From Candidatus Aegiribacteria sp. (lineage in GTDB: Bacteria; Fermentibacterota; Fermentibacteria; Fermentibacterales; JCC-6): a DNA stretch of 6,285 nt. The position numbers and the translations under genes are program-made. The DNA lies in the NCBI GenBank assembly GCA_030640155.1, contig DAOWJX010000358.1:1-6285 (forward strand). Reading direction: 5' to 3'. Positions 1 through 5,564 of this stretch are shown here, one piece after another. The notes beneath the pieces are model-generated. The model searched no databases, was not told where the DNA came from, and was given only the letters and a program-made list of their open reading frames with translations. Every line of letters starts with the position of its first letter. Position 1 is the stretch's first letter.

Positions 1-1
1 A

Positions 2-55
2 GCTCTTGGAGGACTTCTCTATCTTGATGATGATAAGCGTAGTGCTCTTGGAGGA
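2..55 (+). repeat. 12-bp direct repeat inside the barrel-like gene
   Basis: GCTCTTGGAGGA occurs at 2-13 and again, perfectly, at 44-55. The copies are 42 bases apart and in the same frame, each encoding Ala-Leu-Gly-Gly. This could be a small internal duplication of a strand-turn unit, or chance combined with codon preference. The left copy touches the window edge, so its full extent cannot be judged. Confidence 0.5.
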
Positions 56-367
56 GAGATTGAACTGGAAGATCCCGGTGAAAAAAATTCCATATATGCA
101 AGAGTATTCGGTTTTACCTTTCCATCGAACTCGTTTGAACTCAGGGGAGCCTTTAACTTTGCCATGCCGAATTACGAGGAAACAGAAACCAGCACGATTA
201 TTGGTATAGCACTTGGTTCAGGCATCTATCTGGGTGATATAATTCTGGATGGTGGGCTTGCCTGGTACTCCTGCGGCAGGGACTCGGTATTTCTTGGCGT
301 CGGGCAGCCTGATAATATATCCGATTCTCATGCCCTGATATCCTTTGGAGTCACCTGGAATCCCTGA
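2..367 (+). CDS. C-terminal part of a probable outer-membrane beta-barrel protein (5' end outside window)
   Basis: The frame is open from the window edge (first full codon at base 2) to TGA at 365-367, giving 121 residues with no start needed inside the window. The protein is a run of alternating hydrophobic and polar stretches joined by short polar turns, for example SIYARVFGFTF, FELRGAFNFAM, TIIGIALGSGIYL, DIILDGGLAWYS and HALISFGVTWNP. This is the pattern of transmembrane beta strands, and an aromatic residue close to the C-terminus (W, then NP) is typical of a last barrel strand recognised by the BAM machinery. I do not recognise the exact family; a porin-like or PorV/UPF0164-like protein would fit. 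A downstream ATG at 164 gives only a fragment and is not the start. The following gene begins 2 bases after the stop, so the two are probably co-transcribed. The barrel assignment is inferred from strand pattern only. Confidence 0.7.
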   Translation, partial: ALGGLLYLDDDKRSALGGEIELEDPGEKNSIYARVFGFTFPSNSFELRGAFNFAMPNYEETETSTIIGIALGSGIYLGDIILDGGLAWYSCGRDSVFLGVGQPDNISDSHALISFGVTWNP

Positions 368-369
368 AA

Positions 370-1839
370 ATGAAATTAAAAAATATTTCTTTTCTTTTTC
401 TTGTAATATCAAGTTCCATGGCTGGAAATACCTGGTCGACAACGCTTGAAACCGGGGATGATCTGTTTTACGGGCTGCGGGATGGGGTTGTGCTTTCCAA
501 TGGCAGCACGGTGATCTCCTTTACCGGCCCCTTTGAGAACCCTTTTCTGATCTGTCTGGGCGGAGAGGGTGAGATTCTCTGGTACAGACATATCCTGGAA
601 TTCGGAGGAACCTCCAGGGCTTTTGAAAGCAATGGAGGCCTGGTTACACTGGAAAACGGTTTTGCAGCCTGCTTTCATTCTGAACCGAGAGCAACCGGGA
701 TAGACACAGATATTGCAGTGGTCAGACTGGATTCATCCGGAGATATTCTCTGGACATATATCCTGGGGGAAACCGATGAAGCGGTCTGGATGTCCACCGA
801 TATCATCGCCTGTTCCGATGGAGGAGTGCTGGTTACAGGTTGTCCCGGCATGCAGATTCCGGATGGATTCGCGTTCAAGCTCTCTTCAGACGGAAGGCAG
901 GAGTGGCTGACTCCGCCTGAGGCAATAGCGGGTTTTACATCATCGGCTGTTGAGACTGACAGCGGTGATTTTCTTATTCTGTCTGCTGATGAGTATTCCA
1001 GTTGCACAGTTCTGCAGCTGGTAAACAGCAATGGTCTTGTTTCACCCCCTGTTACGGTTGCTGAAATAATGATTCAAACCGCGGGAAACATGAAATACAT
1101 CGATAACTCCATATGGATTCACTCTCCAGGTTACGGCAATACCCTTCATGCATTTCGCCTTGATGAGGATTTCAATCCAGTTCAAACGGTTGAAATACAT
1201 CTCACTCAGGAATACGAGGCAGGATCCGCAGATATCCTTGAGGATCGCTTCCTCGTATCAGGGGGAACCGAAGATGGTGATGCTCTAATGGCGATGTATG
1301 GATTTGACGGCACTCTTCTCTGGAAAAAACAATACGATACAGGCGGAATGGATTTTCTTTACAGTTCAACATATCTTGATGAAGGGATTCTTGCCTTCGG
1401 AAGCGCACAACAATTCTTAAATGATTTCAGTGTGTTCCTGATAATGAAAACTGATCATTCAGGTTATGTAGAAGGAGCTTCGGTAAACGTGAACGGCACC
1501 CTGTTGATTGAATCTGAAGCTTTATGTATTGATCTTCTCTCTCCCGGATGGCTGGCTGCCTGTTCTGTTGTGAGTAATGAGGATGATGCTGTCAGAACCT
1601 CTTCTGATATTATGGAGGAAACGGGGTTACAGACAGGATACCTGTGGATACCCGACTGGCAGAGTCTCTCCGGCTCGAATGGGTGGCTCGTATATGCCAT
1701 ACCCTGTATGAAATCCGAAGGATCGCTTGAAGATGGTTTTGCAGCTCTCCTTGAACTTCACCCCGACACCTACTTCATCTGGGTAAGTCAGGGCTGGGAG
1801 AGAAATGTCATGTCTGTCGAGGAGTTCCTTTCCCGATAG
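370..1839 (+). CDS. Exported beta-propeller-like protein with possible SPOR-like C-terminal tail
   Basis: A 489-residue protein. The N-terminus is basic then hydrophobic (MKLKN, then ISFLFLVISSSMAG), a likely signal peptide ending near residues 18-24. Residues about 58-370 hold six or seven degenerate units of about 45-50 residues. They follow the pattern hydrophobic strand, D-x-x-G, strand with Trp (GEILW at 67-71, GDILW 124-128, GRQEW 175-179, GTLLW 314-318), then a glycine-rich strand (DGGVLVTG, EDRFLVSGG). This is the style of secreted PQQ-like/SBBP-type propellers in FCB bacteria. Residues about 423-475 (GYLWIPDW, SGSNGWLVYAIP, a helical stretch, YFIWVSQG) resemble a beta-alpha-beta SPOR-type fold, which in known families binds denuded peptidoglycan; this is inference. 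No sorting domain ends the protein. No strong Shine-Dalgarno precedes the ATG (TGA-AA-ATG junction), so translational coupling to the barrel-like gene is likely. Substrate and role are unknown. Confidence 0.8.
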   Translation: MKLKNISFLFLVISSSMAGNTWSTTLETGDDLFYGLRDGVVLSNGSTVISFTGPFENPFLICLGGEGEILWYRHILEFGGTSRAFESNGGLVTLENGFAACFHSEPRATGIDTDIAVVRLDSSGDILWTYILGETDEAVWMSTDIIACSDGGVLVTGCPGMQIPDGFAFKLSSDGRQEWLTPPEAIAGFTSSAVETDSGDFLILSADEYSSCTVLQLVNSNGLVSPPVTVAEIMIQTAGNMKYIDNSIWIHSPGYGNTLHAFRLDEDFNPVQTVEIHLTQEYEAGSADILEDRFLVSGGTEDGDALMAMYGFDGTLLWKKQYDTGGMDFLYSSTYLDEGILAFGSAQQFLNDFSVFLIMKTDHSGYVEGASVNVNGTLLIESEALCIDLLSPGWLAACSVVSNEDDAVRTSSDIMEETGLQTGYLWIPDWQSLSGSNGWLVYAIPCMKSEGSLEDGFAALLELHPDTYFIWVSQGWERNVMSVEEFLSR

Positions 1840-1876
1840 ATGAATCAGGTCTGAGATTGTCTGGAAGCAGGTCTGC

Positions 1877-2218
1877 TCAGGGTGAAGGCTGAGGATCCAT
1901 CCTGATATAAGATTCAGGACCCGGATAGCCATCGGGAACATGAAGCTCAATGATAACATCATTTGATCTGCTCAAAAATTCAGGCATTAGGGTTATTACC
2001 TCGTAATCGAACACGGGTACAACATCCGTAATTATCTCGAACTGCTCCTTCGTGAATTCAATCTCAGCTTCTCCACTTCTGGAATTCAGTACCGCATTCG
2101 CCTGTTCATCCGTAAGTGTTATGGTAACTTCGTAGTAGCGACCGGAACCAGCTATGGCAAAAGCAGCAAGCAAAAATAGCACAACCAGCGGGAACAATCT
2201 CACAGTGATGTTCTTCAT
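1877..2218 (-). CDS. Small exported protein of unknown function
   Basis: A 113-residue protein that I cannot assign to a family. It begins with MKNITVRLFP followed by a hydrophobic run (LVVLFLLAAFAIAG, residues 11-24), a convincing signal peptide with small residues at the probable cleavage region. The mature part (about 89 residues) is acidic and predicted strand-rich. It contains two similar segments, ITLTDEQ (33-39) and IEFTKEQ (53-59), which could be an internal duplication. No cysteine follows the signal, so it is not an obvious lipoprotein, and there is no sorting domain, so a periplasmic location is the simplest guess. The start is supported by AAAGGAG 7 bases upstream. Its stop faces the stop of the propeller gene across 37 bases, with no clear terminator between them. 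It has its own likely promoter upstream. Confidence 0.72.
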   Translation of the reverse strand: MKNITVRLFPLVVLFLLAAFAIAGSGRYYEVTITLTDEQANAVLNSRSGEAEIEFTKEQFEIITDVVPVFDYEVITLMPEFLSRSNDVIIELHVPDGYPGPESYIRMDPQPSP

Positions 2219-2225
2219 GGGAGTT

Positions 2226-2232
2226 CTCCTTT
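2226..2232 (-). promoter_or_regulatory. Ribosome binding site AAAGGAG of the small exported protein gene, within an inverted repeat
   Basis: On the minus strand AAAGGAG lies 7 bases before the ATG at 2218, an ideal spacing. The motif is half of a perfect inverted repeat (TCCTTT-G-AAAGGA, plus-strand 2227-2239). In RNA this could form a 5-bp hairpin with a 3-base loop covering the Shine-Dalgarno sequence. The motif is seen directly; an effect on translation is speculative. Confidence 0.7.
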
Positions 2233-2251
2233 CAAAGGAATGATACTTATA

Positions 2252-2280
2252 ATAATAATCCTCTCTGGATTATCGTGCAA
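2252..2280 (-). promoter_or_regulatory. Probable sigma70-like promoter of the small exported protein gene
   Basis: Reading the minus strand: TTGCAC (-35, plus coordinates 2275-2280), a 17-base spacer, then TATTAT (-10, 2252-2257; 5 of 6 consensus bases). Transcription would start near 2245, giving a leader of about 27 bases that includes the AAAGGAG site. The -35 matches consensus in only its first three bases, so strength is uncertain. It sits inside an inverted repeat that could be an operator. Confidence 0.5.
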
Positions 2281-2286
2281 CACGAT
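2272..2286. promoter_or_regulatory. Perfect 6-3-6 inverted repeat over the -35 element (candidate operator)
   Basis: ATCGTG-CAA-CACGAT is a perfect inverted repeat. Allowing a one-base offset it extends into flanking ATTA/TTAAT. It covers the predicted -35 of the small exported protein gene, where a bound repressor would block RNA polymerase. No regulator gene is in the window, so the operator role is inference. Confidence 0.4.
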
Positions 2287-2369
2287 TAATATCTTTAATA
2301 TATCCGATGGTTATCACGACAGGATTTTACTTCGGAAAATTCCGTTTGTCACTTTTATCAGTGGGTGGC

Positions 2370-2383
2370 ACGTTCGGGAACGT
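2370..2383 (-). other. Inverted repeat at the stop codon of the FG-GAP protein gene
   Basis: ACGTTC-GG-GAACGT is a perfect 6-2-6 inverted repeat that ends on the first base of the TTA (minus-strand TAA) stop at 2383-2385. It could form a small 3' hairpin on the transcript, but no T-run follows it on the minus strand, so it is not a standard intrinsic terminator. The rest of 2287-2369 shows nothing I can interpret. Confidence 0.35.
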
Positions 2384-4194
2384 TAATCTATCACTACGAA
2401 GCGCTGTGTAGCCGTGAAATCTCCGGAGATCATCCTGCAGAAGTAGATTCCGGGAGATAAGTCTCCTATCAGAATATCGTGAAATCCCGGAGAATATTCA
2501 TCTCCATGAATCTCGCTGATGAGCCGGCCTGACAGGTCGAAAACCGAGAGGCTGACCATAGAAGTTTCCGGAAGCCCGAAACATATGCTGACAGCTCCGC
2601 AGATGGGATTAGGTATTACACCGGGGAGTGAGTACACCGAAGTGCAGTGATCACCCTCTATGCCGTAAGGATCCCAGTTCAGAGTTATATCATGAAGCGT
2701 AGGAGTAGAGTTTGGATCATCTGTTTCCATCGTAACTTTGTACTGGAAATACTTGTCCAGCATACCACTGAGGAAACAGGGTTCATAGACAGGGTCGGAC
2801 CAGATTCCCATGTTCTGATAATCGCTGGAAGTCTTGTACTGAAAGTACAGATCCGTTCCAGCAGGTTCAGAGCTGTTCCAGTCGACGCTGGCCCATTGAG
2901 GGTTGCTCCCGGTGTTGAGAATAGTGGATTCCAGCGAACCTTCAGATGAATATTCTGATAAATCCCACCAGACGATCTTGTCGTCGAACCGTGAAGCACC
3001 AAGAACATCCATATCACCATCGCCATTAAAATCCTCCGCGTAAACGGATGTGGCACCATCGAAATCTACCTCAATGGAATACTTGACCCAGGATGTACCC
3101 GAGCCATCGGTATTCTCCCACCAGGCAATTTCATCAGCTGTCCATGCAGAGCCAATGATATCTACATCGCCGTCACCATCTATATCCACTGCGAATGCGG
3201 ACGAGGCTCCATCGAAGTCACTGTCAACAGTATGCTTAACCCATGATGTACCTGAACCATTGGTATTTTCCCACCATGCGATCGCGTCCAGGTGAGAAGA
3301 AGCTCCAAGGACGTCCATATCGCCGTCATTGTCTATATCCTCCGAGTAAACGAAACCGACAGCATAAAAATAATCATCAACCGTATGCTCGATCCAGGAT
3401 GTACCCAGTCCGTCTTCATTCTCCCACCAGATGATGTCATCAGCATTTACAGAAGCACCAAGGACATCCATATCACCATCGCCATTAACATCCTCTGCGT
3501 AGATACAAAAACCCCAATCAAAACCCATGTCAATCAAGTGTTCAATCCAGTTGGTTCCAGTACCATCTTCATTCTCCCACCAGTTAACCACATTGGATGA
3601 TGTTGAAGCACTGATAACATCCATATCGCCGTCACCATCGATGTCTTCGGAGTATACTGTTGCAGTCTGTGGAAAATACTCATCAATTGTATGCTCGATC
3701 CAGGATGTGCCCGAGCCGTCGATGTTCTCCCACCAGTTGAGGTCGTCTTCCCATGGAGCACCGAGGACGTCCATATCACCGTCACCATCTATGTCCTCCG
3801 AGTAGACGCATCTTGCACCATTGTAGTCCCCATCAATGGTATGCTCTGTCCAGAGTGTACCTGAGCCGTCGGTATTCTCCCACCAGGTTATATCGTCGGC
3901 ATTGATAGCAGCACCGAGGATGTCCATATCGCCATCACCATCTATATCCTCCGAATAGATCCAATCAACACCATTGAAGTCCTCAGCAACTGTATGCCCG
4001 GCGGGGATCTGGAGAATTATATCCCCAGGAATGCTTCCCCAATTGATATAGTCTGCGAGATAGAATTGATTGCTCCAGTCGTTAACAGGTGCCCACACAC
4101 CGGATCCACCAGACCAATCTGTCTGGATAGCGGAATCGGCAAATGTAACGATGAATGAACCGAAGATCAGCAAGGACAGGATTGTTCTACACAT
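2383..4194 (-). CDS. Secreted seven-repeat FG-GAP/VCBS beta-propeller protein with T9SS-type C-terminal sorting domain
   Basis: A 603-residue protein. I choose the ATG at 4194 because a perfect AGGAGG stands 6 bases upstream and a signal peptide (MCRTILSLLIFGSFIVTFA) starts there. An in-frame TTG at 4215 would place the RBS inside the gene. Residues about 20-66 form a Trp/Gly-rich lead-in (TDWSGGSGVW). Residues 67 to about 422 hold seven repeats of 51 residues (one of 50), each with the calcium loop D-x-[DN]-x-D-G-D-x-D (usually DIDGDGDMD), then [VI][LI][GS]A, WWEN and G-[ST]-G-T-x-W. Seven such units fit a closed seven-bladed propeller of the integrin-alpha/FG-GAP kind. Residues about 423-513 look like a beta-sandwich (DLYFQYKTSSD, KYFQYKVTMETDDP, TLHDITLNW). 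Residues about 526-603 are a Por-type sorting domain (VIPNP, VSLSVFDLSGRLI, LSPGIYFCRMISG, RFVVID), which in known systems directs passage through the type IX secretion system and surface attachment or release. Ligand and function are unknown. Confidence 0.93.
   Translation of the reverse strand: MCRTILSLLIFGSFIVTFADSAIQTDWSGGSGVWAPVNDWSNQFYLADYINWGSIPGDIILQIPAGHTVAEDFNGVDWIYSEDIDGDGDMDILGAAINADDITWWENTDGSGTLWTEHTIDGDYNGARCVYSEDIDGDGDMDVLGAPWEDDLNWWENIDGSGTSWIEHTIDEYFPQTATVYSEDIDGDGDMDVISASTSSNVVNWWENEDGTGTNWIEHLIDMGFDWGFCIYAEDVNGDGDMDVLGASVNADDIIWWENEDGLGTSWIEHTVDDYFYAVGFVYSEDIDNDGDMDVLGASSHLDAIAWWENTNGSGTSWVKHTVDSDFDGASSAFAVDIDGDGDVDIIGSAWTADEIAWWENTDGSGTSWVKYSIEVDFDGATSVYAEDFNGDGDMDVLGASRFDDKIVWWDLSEYSSEGSLESTILNTGSNPQWASVDWNSSEPAGTDLYFQYKTSSDYQNMGIWSDPVYEPCFLSGMLDKYFQYKVTMETDDPNSTPTLHDITLNWDPYGIEGDHCTSVYSLPGVIPNPICGAVSICFGLPETSMVSLSVFDLSGRLISEIHGDEYSPGFHDILIGDLSPGIYFCRMISGDFTATQRFVVID
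2929..3996 (-). repeat. Seven tandem repeats of about 153 bp encoding the propeller blades
   Basis: The units start at residues 67, 118, 168, 219, 270, 321 and 372 of the protein, so the period is 51 codons with one unit short by a codon. The DNA is also clearly repetitive. On the plus strand, blocks such as TTCTCCCACCA and CCATATC[AG]CC recur once per unit with scattered, often synonymous, differences. Unit 5 has DIDNDGDMD and unit 6 DIDGDGDVD in the calcium loop; unit 7 loses the WWEN motif (WWDL) and marks the end of the array. The pattern fits duplication followed by divergence under protein-level constraint. Confidence 0.92.
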
Positions 4195-4200
4195 AGGATA

Positions 4201-4206
4201 CCTCCT
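4201..4206 (-). promoter_or_regulatory. Perfect Shine-Dalgarno AGGAGG that fixes the FG-GAP protein start
   Basis: AGGAGG on the minus strand is followed by 6 bases and then the ATG at 4194. This decides between that ATG and the upstream in-frame TTG at 4215, which has no ribosome binding site of its own and lies inside the predicted -10 element. Confidence 0.85.
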
Positions 4207-4214
4207 ACGTTTCA

Positions 4215-4243
4215 AGAATCACACTAATCTGACAGGTTGTCAA
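4215..4243 (-). promoter_or_regulatory. Probable sigma70-like promoter of the FG-GAP protein gene
   Basis: The minus strand has a perfect TTGACA (-35, plus coordinates 4238-4243), a 17-base spacer, and GATTCT (4215-4220) preceded by TGT, an extended -10 arrangement (TGnGATTCT). The -10 itself matches only 3 of 6 bases. Transcription would start about 12 bases before the ATG, leaving just enough leader for AGGAGG. The gene can therefore be transcribed independently of the EFR1 gene upstream. Confidence 0.5.
4230..4242. promoter_or_regulatory. Perfect 5-3-5 inverted repeat over the -35 element (candidate operator)
   Basis: TGACA-GGT-TGTCA (plus strand) is a perfect inverted repeat covering five of the six bases of the predicted -35. 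Part of the symmetry arises from the TTGACA consensus itself, so chance is a real alternative. The remaining leader (4244-4383) shows no convincing terminator for the EFR1 gene. Confidence 0.35.
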
Positions 4244-4383
4244 GCTATCCGGATAAACTGAATACCCTCTCCCCCGATTTTATCCCCTTCGAGGACGCTT
4301 CATATCTCACTTTGTTAGTGTGTTACCATACATTGTTCTTCATCGGGAGCGTATCTGAAGAAGTTCCCTTGTCCACCGGTTTT

Positions 4384-5172
4384 CTACTCCTGTCGCAGTA
4401 TCAGATCATTCAGAGAGGTTTCCGGGTGGTGATACCTGACCATATCCACAGTTTTCCTGCCTGTCTGAACAGCCTTCTCCGGACACCAGTGGAAACAGGC
4501 AAAACACTGCTCACACCGATTACCCCATGTTGGCTTCTCACCTTCCAGCAACCGGACATTCTGCACAGGACATATCCGTGCACAGATACCACATAAGGAA
4601 CATTTCTCATCTGCGTAGAATTTGCTCCCTGACTTCGTTGATAGAGCCCTCCTGAATATCGGATAGACCATACTGCCAATAAGGGAGAAGAACAGGTTCT
4701 TCTTCACGAAATCGCCAGAGGCTCCCTCCCTTATTCGGTTAATGATCTGAGCTATCTCTGTCTCAGCAGCACCGTTTATCTTACGCTGTTTCTCCTCTGC
4801 AGGGGGTCCTCCCATGGGCGGGTAGTTCTCGACCATCTTTACCGCGAAACTTGCATTCATCACAAGCCCTCTTCGTTTGAGCATCCCTCGAGTTATAGCC
4901 ATTGTAGAACCCGGGTCACCTCCGTAAGTCGCAGCTGCGAACAGGTATTCCGGAATGTCGGATGGAAGCTTCGCGATAAACTTTGCCACAATCGCCGGGG
5001 GTCCCCAGGCATATACAGGAAACACCAGTCCTATTCGTTTAGATGGTTCAATATCATCATCCAGGGCTTTTACCACTGGAATCATTTCGACATCATCCAG
5101 ACCTTCCTGCATGGCTTTCGCCAGATGAAACGAATTACCTGTGCCGGAGAACCAGTAGATTACCGTCTTCAT
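4384..5172 (-). CDS. EFR1-family flavodoxin/ferredoxin fusion protein
   Basis: A 262-residue cytoplasmic protein matching the usual length and layout of EFR1-family ferredoxins. The N-terminal flavodoxin-like part opens with the FMN phosphate loop SGTGNS (residues 9-14). It continues with the family-typical FPVYAWGPP (51-59) and ATYGGDPGST (81-90). After a helical linker, two 4Fe-4S clusters are ligated by C191-x2-C-x2-C197-x3-CP and C220-x2-C-x2-C226-x3-CP, the bacterial 2[4Fe-4S] ferredoxin pattern. It should pass electrons between a flavin and iron-sulfur centres, but physiological partners of this family are not established. All eight cluster cysteines and the FMN loop are intact. The ATG at 5172 is preceded by a purine-rich GGAAGGGAG stretch. 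There is no neighbouring redox gene, so context gives no partner. I see no convincing promoter for it. Confidence 0.92.
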   Translation of the reverse strand: MKTVIYWFSGTGNSFHLAKAMQEGLDDVEMIPVVKALDDDIEPSKRIGLVFPVYAWGPPAIVAKFIAKLPSDIPEYLFAAATYGGDPGSTMAITRGMLKRRGLVMNASFAVKMVENYPPMGGPPAEEKQRKINGAAETEIAQIINRIREGASGDFVKKNLFFSLIGSMVYPIFRRALSTKSGSKFYADEKCSLCGICARICPVQNVRLLEGEKPTWGNRCEQCFACFHWCPEKAVQTGRKTVDMVRYHHPETSLNDLILRQE

Positions 5173-5483
5173 ATCACTCCCTTCCTGCTATATTGGTTGG
5201 TATTAATTACAATACGGATTGAATACGACATCTCGTTCCGGAAGATTATTTCCATCACCATACTGTCGATGACCCTTCCTGTAAATATATTTGCCCTAAT
5301 ATCCTATCAAATACAACAATACAGAAGCAGTACTGCCCTGTCAAAGCAATGAGTAATCAGTGATTCTCTAAATCCTGCATCGAAACGGATATCTCCGTCC
5401 AAATATTGATGCCATCAGCTGATCCGATCTGAAGTGACAGCACACATACAATTCCCTGTACTGGATGCTTTTCGCACTCTTTC

Positions 5484-5499
5484 TGCATACAATTATGCA
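5484..5499. promoter_or_regulatory. Perfect 6-4-6 inverted repeat upstream of the lipoprotein promoter (candidate regulator site)
   Basis: TGCATA-CAAT-TATGCA ends 11 bases before the -35 element at 5511, a position typical of an activator or repressor site. The symmetry is seen directly; the regulatory role is inferred. Confidence 0.4.
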
Positions 5500-5510
5500 C
5501 AGTGTCGAAC

Positions 5511-5539
5511 TTGACCGCTACTTACAGCTTTATCATTAT
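5511..5539 (+). promoter_or_regulatory. Probable sigma70-like promoter of the lipoprotein gene
   Basis: TTGACC (5511-5516, 5 of 6 consensus), a 17-base spacer, then CATTAT (5534-5539, 4 of 6). Transcription would begin near 5546, giving a leader of about 19 bases that contains the GAGGA ribosome binding site at 5554-5558. Confidence 0.6.
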
Positions 5540-5553
5540 TTACAGGAAATAGA

Positions 5554-5558
5554 GAGGA
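5554..5558 (+). promoter_or_regulatory. Ribosome binding site of the lipoprotein gene
   Basis: GAGGA, within AGAGAGGA, lies 6 bases before the ATG at 5565. It supports that start over an unrelated frame that opens at 5465. Confidence 0.7.
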
Positions 5559-5564
5559 TTCTGA

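Larger units (their letters stand above)
5173..5564. other. Divergent intergenic region with several short inverted repeats
   Basis: This 392-base region lies between the EFR1 gene (minus) and the lipoprotein gene (plus). No open frame here has coding character or a ribosome binding site. It holds GTATT-AATTAC-AATAC (5200-5215), TTCCGGAA (5236-5243), AATCA-G-TGATT (5355-5365), ACGGA-TATC-TCCGT (5385-5398), ATCAGCTGAT (5414-5423) and TGCATA-CAAT-TATGCA (5484-5499), plus a promoter at 5511-5539. No hairpin with a T-run is present, so a small RNA gene is not supported. The middle part (about 5250-5350) shows nothing I can name. Confidence 0.5.

Noticed and set aside
6..209. Open frame of 67 codons on the plus strand at the left edge
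   Set aside because: It overlaps the better frame 2-367, which is open from the edge, has beta-strand character and ends correctly 2 bases before the next gene.
2647..3805. Several plus-strand open frames opposite the FG-GAP repeats
   Set aside because: They are antisense reflections of the repetitive calcium-loop codons, with low-complexity Ser/Pro-rich translations and no start signals.
2929..3996. Regularly spaced repeats that might suggest a CRISPR array
   Set aside because: The period is about 153 bp, the units are diverged and all in one open reading frame, so they are protein repeats.
4300..4383. Possible terminator after the EFR1 gene (TTCTTC/GAAGAA pairing and CACT/AGTG pairing)
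   Set aside because: The stems are only 4-6 bp, one with a 15-base loop, and neither is followed by a T-run on the minus strand.
5173..5260. Promoter for the EFR1 gene
   Set aside because: AT-rich hexamers such as TATTGT and TATAGC exist on the minus strand, but none has an acceptable -35 at a 16-18 base spacing with a plausible leader length.
5125..5352. Plus-strand open frame of 75 codons overlapping the EFR1 start
   Set aside because: It begins inside the EFR1 gene on the opposite strand, has no ribosome binding site, and its hydrophobic composition comes from AT-rich intergenic DNA.
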